DNA from: Pseudobdellovibrio sp031428275
GTDB taxonomy: Bacteria; Bdellovibrionota; Bdellovibrionia; Bdellovibrionales; Bdellovibrionaceae
Direction of reading: 5' to 3'
Length of the DNA stretch: 64,000 nt
Assembly: GCA_031428275.1 (NCBI GenBank)
Contig: JANPPC010000050.1
Location: forward strand, 1-64,000
Positions 61,026-64,000 of this stretch are shown here, piece by piece (the first letter of the stretch is position 1; every line of letters begins with the position of its first letter). A program made the translations under genes and the position numbers. The notes under the pieces are model-generated. The model did no database searches, had not been told where the DNA came from, and saw only the letters and a program-made list of their open reading frames with translations.

Positions 61026-63140
61026 ATGAGCATAAACCAATTTTTGGTAGCGCTTTTATTCACGGGATCGCTTTCTGCTTTTGCGGGAACAGAACTGAAG
61101 CTAAATACAGGCGTAATTCAAACCAAAAAAATGCAACTATTTGAGTCTAGCGTTAATCGCAATCAAACAGAGTGGATCGTACAATTTAAAAATCACGCCC
61201 GCGAAGCAGATAAAACATCATTGCGCGCTGAAGGTTTAAAAGTTCATACGTACTTACCCGAAGACGCTTTTATCGTGCGTGGAACAGCGTCACAAATTGA
61301 AAAAGTAAAACAAAATCCAAAAGTACAAGCTGTCATTGCGTTCACCGCGGGCATGAAGATGTCTCCGACCTTGGGAATTATGAGCGCCGTGCGCGCCACT
61401 TCAAGCGAGACCATTATTGTCAGCGTATTTAATACCAACGAGCGCTCAGCTATCGAAAGTAAAATTCAAGCAATTGATGCAAGCATCTTGATTCAAAATT
61501 CAAACGGCTCGGCCATCGTGTTAAAGACGGCTCGTGCTCATTTCGAGAAAATCGCGGCTGTTGAGGGTGTCGAAACTTTACAAGCATTTTTAGAGTTAAT
61601 CCCTTTGCACCAAATATTTGACCAGCGTGATTTAGCCGAAGCAGCAACTGCTGCTGGTGATTACACGGACCTCACCGGTTTCGAAACCGGCACAAAGGTA
61701 ATGAACTTCGACGCAGCTTGGGCGATGGGCCTCATGGGTCAAAATCAAATCGTTGGTATGGCTGATACGGGTTTAGATTCAGGTGATATAAAAAATATTC
61801 AAGCTGATTTTATGGGTGCCGTGAAGTCGGGTTACGCTGTAGGAATGTTCGGTAAAACTTGGGCTGATCCTATGGGGCACGGAACCCATGTTGCGGGTTC
61901 GGTTTTAGGTCGAGGCATTAAGTCTGGTGGTAAATTAAATGGTGCAGCTCCAGCGGCCCTGATGGTCGCGCAGGGTATGTGGTCTCCGATTTTAAATAAT
62001 TTATCGGTCCCGTCTAATTTAGTTAATATGTTCAACACGGCCTATGCCGATGGTGCACGTGTGCATACAAATTCTTGGGGCGGTGCTGCGGGAGCAGGTT
62101 CATACGAAAAAATGGCCGCATCTGTTGATCAAGTTATGTTTGAAAAACAAGATATGTTAATTTTGTTTGCCGCGGGTAATAGTGGTGTTGATACGAATAA
62201 AGATGGTCGTATTGATCCGGGTTCTGTTGGCATTCCAGGTACGGCAAAAAATGCATTAACTGTCGGAGCCAGCGAAAATCTAGAATCAAAGGGTGGCATT
62301 CAGCGCTTTATTAAAGAACTTCGCGGCGCCGCTGATAGCTGGGGCGCGGCTCCAATCAGCGAATCAAAAGTCTCTGACAATATAAACGGTGTAGCGATGT
62401 TTAGTTCGCGTGGCCCTACGCTTGATGGCCGCATTAAGCCGGAAATTGTTGCGCCAGGAACAAATATTTTATCGGTGCGTTCGCAGCAACCGGGCGTTGA
62501 GCCTTTATGGGGTCTATATAATAACGACTACGCTTGGTCAGGCGGAACTTCGATGGCATGCCCGCTAGTGGCCGGTGCGGCCGCGGTGACTCGCCAATTT
62601 TTAATCGAAAAAATGAATCAAGCGCAACCAACAGCAGCGTTGCTTAAGGCCTATTTGCTTCATACGGCTTTCGATATGTACCCCGGCCAGTACGGCGAAG
62701 TGGGCGTGGCGAATGGCCAAGAACTTTCGACTCGAAGACCAAACAGCGATGAAGGTTACGGTCGCGTCGATATGGCTCGTGTTGTTTCATTCGGTTCTTA
62801 TTCTTCAAGCCTGATTGTTGATTCAAAAGTGGGTGTTGGTACGGGTGAAACAAGTGAAACACAATTCAATGTTGCGGTTCCGGGTATCATCACCGTGAAT
62901 ATTGTTTGGACGGATGCTCCGGGCTCATTGAATTCAAGCAAAGCTTTAGTAAACGACCTTGATTTAGAGGTGGTTTTACCAAATGGGCAGGTACTAGCTG
63001 TGAACGATACCATTAACAATACGGCCTACGTAACGGGTGTGGCAACGGCAGGTGCAGTTGTTATTCGTGTTAAAGGCGTCAATGTGCCAATGGGTAAAGC
63101 GGGTAAACAACCATTCGCGTTAGTTGCATCGGTTCAGTAG
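61026..63140 (+). CDS. Secreted subtilisin-family (S8) serine protease
   Basis: Exported protease of 704 residues. Signal peptide to about residue 20; inhibitor-I9-like propeptide (WIVQFKNHAREAD, PEDAFIVRGTASQIEKV), a second similar repeat, then the peptidase S8 domain with Asp (GMADTGLDSG), His (GHGTHVAGSVLG), Asn (FAAGNSG) and Ser (GGTSMACPLVAGAAAV). A calcium-type loop DTNKDGRIDPGS is inserted after the Asn motif. A C-terminal beta domain resembles PPC/P-type sandwiches. Strong AAGGAGG ribosome site suggests high expression. Such proteases are abundant in predatory bacteria; this role is inference. Confidence 0.93.
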   Translation: MSINQFLVALLFTGSLSAFAGTELKLNTGVIQTKKMQLFESSVNRNQTEWIVQFKNHAREADKTSLRAEGLKVHTYLPEDAFIVRGTASQIEKVKQNPKVQAVIAFTAGMKMSPTLGIMSAVRATSSETIIVSVFNTNERSAIESKIQAIDASILIQNSNGSAIVLKTARAHFEKIAAVEGVETLQAFLELIPLHQIFDQRDLAEAATAAGDYTDLTGFETGTKVMNFDAAWAMGLMGQNQIVGMADTGLDSGDIKNIQADFMGAVKSGYAVGMFGKTWADPMGHGTHVAGSVLGRGIKSGGKLNGAAPAALMVAQGMWSPILNNLSVPSNLVNMFNTAYADGARVHTNSWGGAAGAGSYEKMAASVDQVMFEKQDMLILFAAGNSGVDTNKDGRIDPGSVGIPGTAKNALTVGASENLESKGGIQRFIKELRGAADSWGAAPISESKVSDNINGVAMFSSRGPTLDGRIKPEIVAPGTNILSVRSQQPGVEPLWGLYNNDYAWSGGTSMACPLVAGAAAVTRQFLIEKMNQAQPTAALLKAYLLHTAFDMYPGQYGEVGVANGQELSTRRPNSDEGYGRVDMARVVSFGSYSSSLIVDSKVGVGTGETSETQFNVAVPGIITVNIVWTDAPGSLNSSKALVNDLDLEVVLPNGQVLAVNDTINNTAYVTGVATAGAVVIRVKGVNVPMGKAGKQPFALVASVQ

Positions 63141-63185
63141 CTGATTTTTTTTGGCGCTTAATCGTCTATATGAGTTAAGAATCAG

Positions 63186-63209
63186 AAAAGGCCCCAATCG
63201 GGGCCTTTT
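63186..63209 (+). terminator. Intrinsic terminator of the protease gene
   Basis: AAAAGGCCCC and GGGGCCTTTT form a perfect 10-bp stem with a 4-base loop followed by T residues (63206-63210). It lies 46 bases after the protease stop. Confidence 0.9.
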
Positions 63210-63252
63210 TCGTTGAAGCTTTTACAAATTTTAAAAAACAAGCCCCAAAAAT

Positions 63253-63281
63253 TTGATGAACAGTGTCAAAACTGTTATAAC
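63253..63281 (+). promoter_or_regulatory. Sigma-70 type promoter for carD
   Basis: TTGATG (63253-63258) and TATAAC (63276-63281) are spaced by 17 bases, with the ATG of carD 51 bases downstream. Both hexamers are one or two changes from consensus and the spacer is optimal. Confidence 0.65.
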
Positions 63282-63332
63282 TTACCTGGTTGTAGGTTCT
63301 ACGTTTTTCTTCCTTTCTAAAGGGTGGGTTTC

Positions 63333-63827
63333 ATGTCGCAATTTAAAGTTGGAGATCATGCAGTATATCCGGGTCATGGAGTGGGTAAAATCCATTCGAT
63401 TGAATCTAAGGAAATCCTTGGCACGATTCATATATTCTATTCGGTCATGATTTTAGAGACGGGCATGAAGATCATGATCCCGGCTGCTAATATCAAATCG
63501 GTTGGTTTACGTCCGCTAATTTCTAAAGAAGAAGCCGAAAAAGTTGTCGAAATTCTTAAAGATAAAAACGTTAAAATTGATACGCAAACTTGGAATCGCC
63601 GCTACCGCGATTACATGGAAAAAATCAAAACCGGTTCGGTATTTGAAATTGCTGAGGTTTTACGCGATCTTTACGTTCTTAAGGTAGATAAAGAATTAAG
63701 CTTCGGCGAAAAGAAGATGTTAGATACGGCAAAAAACCTATTACTGAAAGAGCTTAATTTAGCTCCGGAAGTAAAAGATCTAGTCGGTTCTGACGCCGAG
63801 ATTAAAGCGATCTTCGGAGTACAGTAG
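63333..63827 (+). CDS. carD: CarD/CdnL-family transcriptional regulator
   Basis: Cytosolic regulator of 164 residues that binds RNA polymerase beta and stabilises open promoters. The N-terminal Tudor-like RNAP-interaction domain (FKVGDHAVYPGHGVGKIHSIE, then FYSVMILETGMKIMIPAANI) is followed by a helical DNA-backbone domain (VVEILKDKNVKIDTQTWNRRYRDYMEKIKTG in part). Start 63333 is preferred to an upstream GTG because AAAGGGTGGG lies before it. Size fits the CdnL type without a HMGA tail. Strong promoter and terminator flank it. Confidence 0.92.
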   Translation: MSQFKVGDHAVYPGHGVGKIHSIESKEILGTIHIFYSVMILETGMKIMIPAANIKSVGLRPLISKEEAEKVVEILKDKNVKIDTQTWNRRYRDYMEKIKTGSVFEIAEVLRDLYVLKVDKELSFGEKKMLDTAKNLLLKELNLAPEVKDLVGSDAEIKAIFGVQ

Positions 63828-63859
63828 TCGTTTACTTCACTGACATTTAAAGTAAAAAT

Positions 63860-63886
63860 AAGGGCTTGGTTCAACACCAGGCCCTT
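63860..63886 (+). terminator. Intrinsic terminator of carD
   Basis: AAGGGCTTGGT (63860-63870) pairs with ACCAGGCCCTT (63876-63886) with one G-U pair and a 5-base loop, followed by TTTC and TTTTT. It separates carD from gltX. Confidence 0.85.
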
Positions 63887-63918
63887 TTTCTTTTTGGGGC
63901 CTTAAATGAAGGAAGTTT

Positions 63919-64000
63919 ATGTCTCAGTCCTCAGAAGTTCGCGTTCGATTTGCTCCAAGCCCAACCGGATATTTACACGTAGGCGGCGCGCGCTCGGCAT
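63919..64000 (+). CDS. gltX: Glutamyl-tRNA synthetase, 3' end outside the window
   Basis: Only the first 27 codons are present. They encode VRVRFAPSPTGYLHVGGARSA, including the class I HIGH-type motif (LHVG). GlnRS-like enzymes share this motif, but the PSPTGxLHVGGARSA form fits bacterial GltX. The ATG follows AAGGAAG at 63909-63915. Confidence 0.9.
   Translation, partial: MSQSSEVRVRFAPSPTGYLHVGGARSA

Noticed and set aside
1..64000. Search for tRNA or rRNA genes, insertion sequences, prophage or defence systems
   Set aside because: No cloverleaf-like segment, transposase, integrase, phage structural gene, toxin-antitoxin pair or restriction system was found; intergenic space is too small for most of these.

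Overview
The window looks like core chromosome of a Gram-negative, didermic bacterium. The best overall fit is the Bdellovibrio lineage (Bdellovibrionota). This is inferred from LPS genes (Kdo transferase, heptosyltransferase-type GT9), many signal-peptide proteins, lipoproteins and beta-barrels, a CarD/CdnL regulator, GTP cyclohydrolase IB, a DUF1338 protein, a deoxyhypusine-synthase-like protein and an AT-leaning base composition. No rRNA, tRNA, CRISPR array, insertion sequence or phage gene was seen. Coding density is very high: no gap between genes exceeds 300 bases, many genes overlap by 1, 4 or 11 bases, and several convergent pairs end base-to-base or overlap. Thioredoxin is cut at the left edge and gltX at the right edge.

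Layout. 1-5.5 kb: thioredoxin, a small secreted protein, then the elongasome genes mreC-mreD-mrdA-rodA on the minus strand without mreB. 5.5-9.7 kb: a PpiD/SurA-type periplasmic foldase, then a minus-strand operon of a receiver-like adaptor, maf and cdd. 9.8-14 kb: folE2, a Fur box, fur and uvrA. 14-22 kb: a proline-rich lipoprotein, TerC/DUF475, an EamA transporter with a ferredoxin reductase-like gene, PBP4-type DacB, M28 peptidase, a barrel and DUF1338. 22-29 kb: outer-membrane barrel, 1006-residue EF-hand lipoprotein and an apparently exported UbiB/ABC1-like kinase. 29-35.5 kb: rpmG-dcd, a ChaN-like protein, an AAA_28 NTPase with a 431-residue Rossmann-like protein, a BtuF-like protein without signal peptide, and waaA with a GT9 gene. 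35.6-42.7 kb: a second, paralogous barrel/lipoprotein pair, followed by an MFS transporter, another barrel and a THUMP RNA methyltransferase. 42.7-54 kb: lipoproteins, a barrel, an RluA synthase, DedA, TatD, TcdA, an unlisted 43-residue membrane protein, a methyltransferase, the deoxyhypusine-synthase-like gene behind a structured leader, MOSC and NFU. 54-64 kb: fructose-bisphosphate aldolase, lysS, a rhodanese-like lipoprotein, an HD-GYP phosphodiesterase, recG, a subtilase, carD and gltX.

Most notable. (1) Two paralogous barrel-plus-lipoprotein pairs lie about 13 kb apart. In both, the lipoprotein ATG overlaps the barrel stop by exactly 11 bases, which suggests a conserved translationally coupled envelope module of unknown function. 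(2) The UbiB-like protein after the first pair begins with a Sec-type signal peptide and carries Arg where the family has its ATP-binding Lys. (3) The leader of the deoxyhypusine-synthase-like gene holds two perfect, interleaved inverted repeats (pseudoknot or switch topology), one covering the Shine-Dalgarno and the start codon. (4) A perfect Fur-box palindrome lies between folE2 and fur.

All functions are read from the sequence and from family knowledge; no database search was run.
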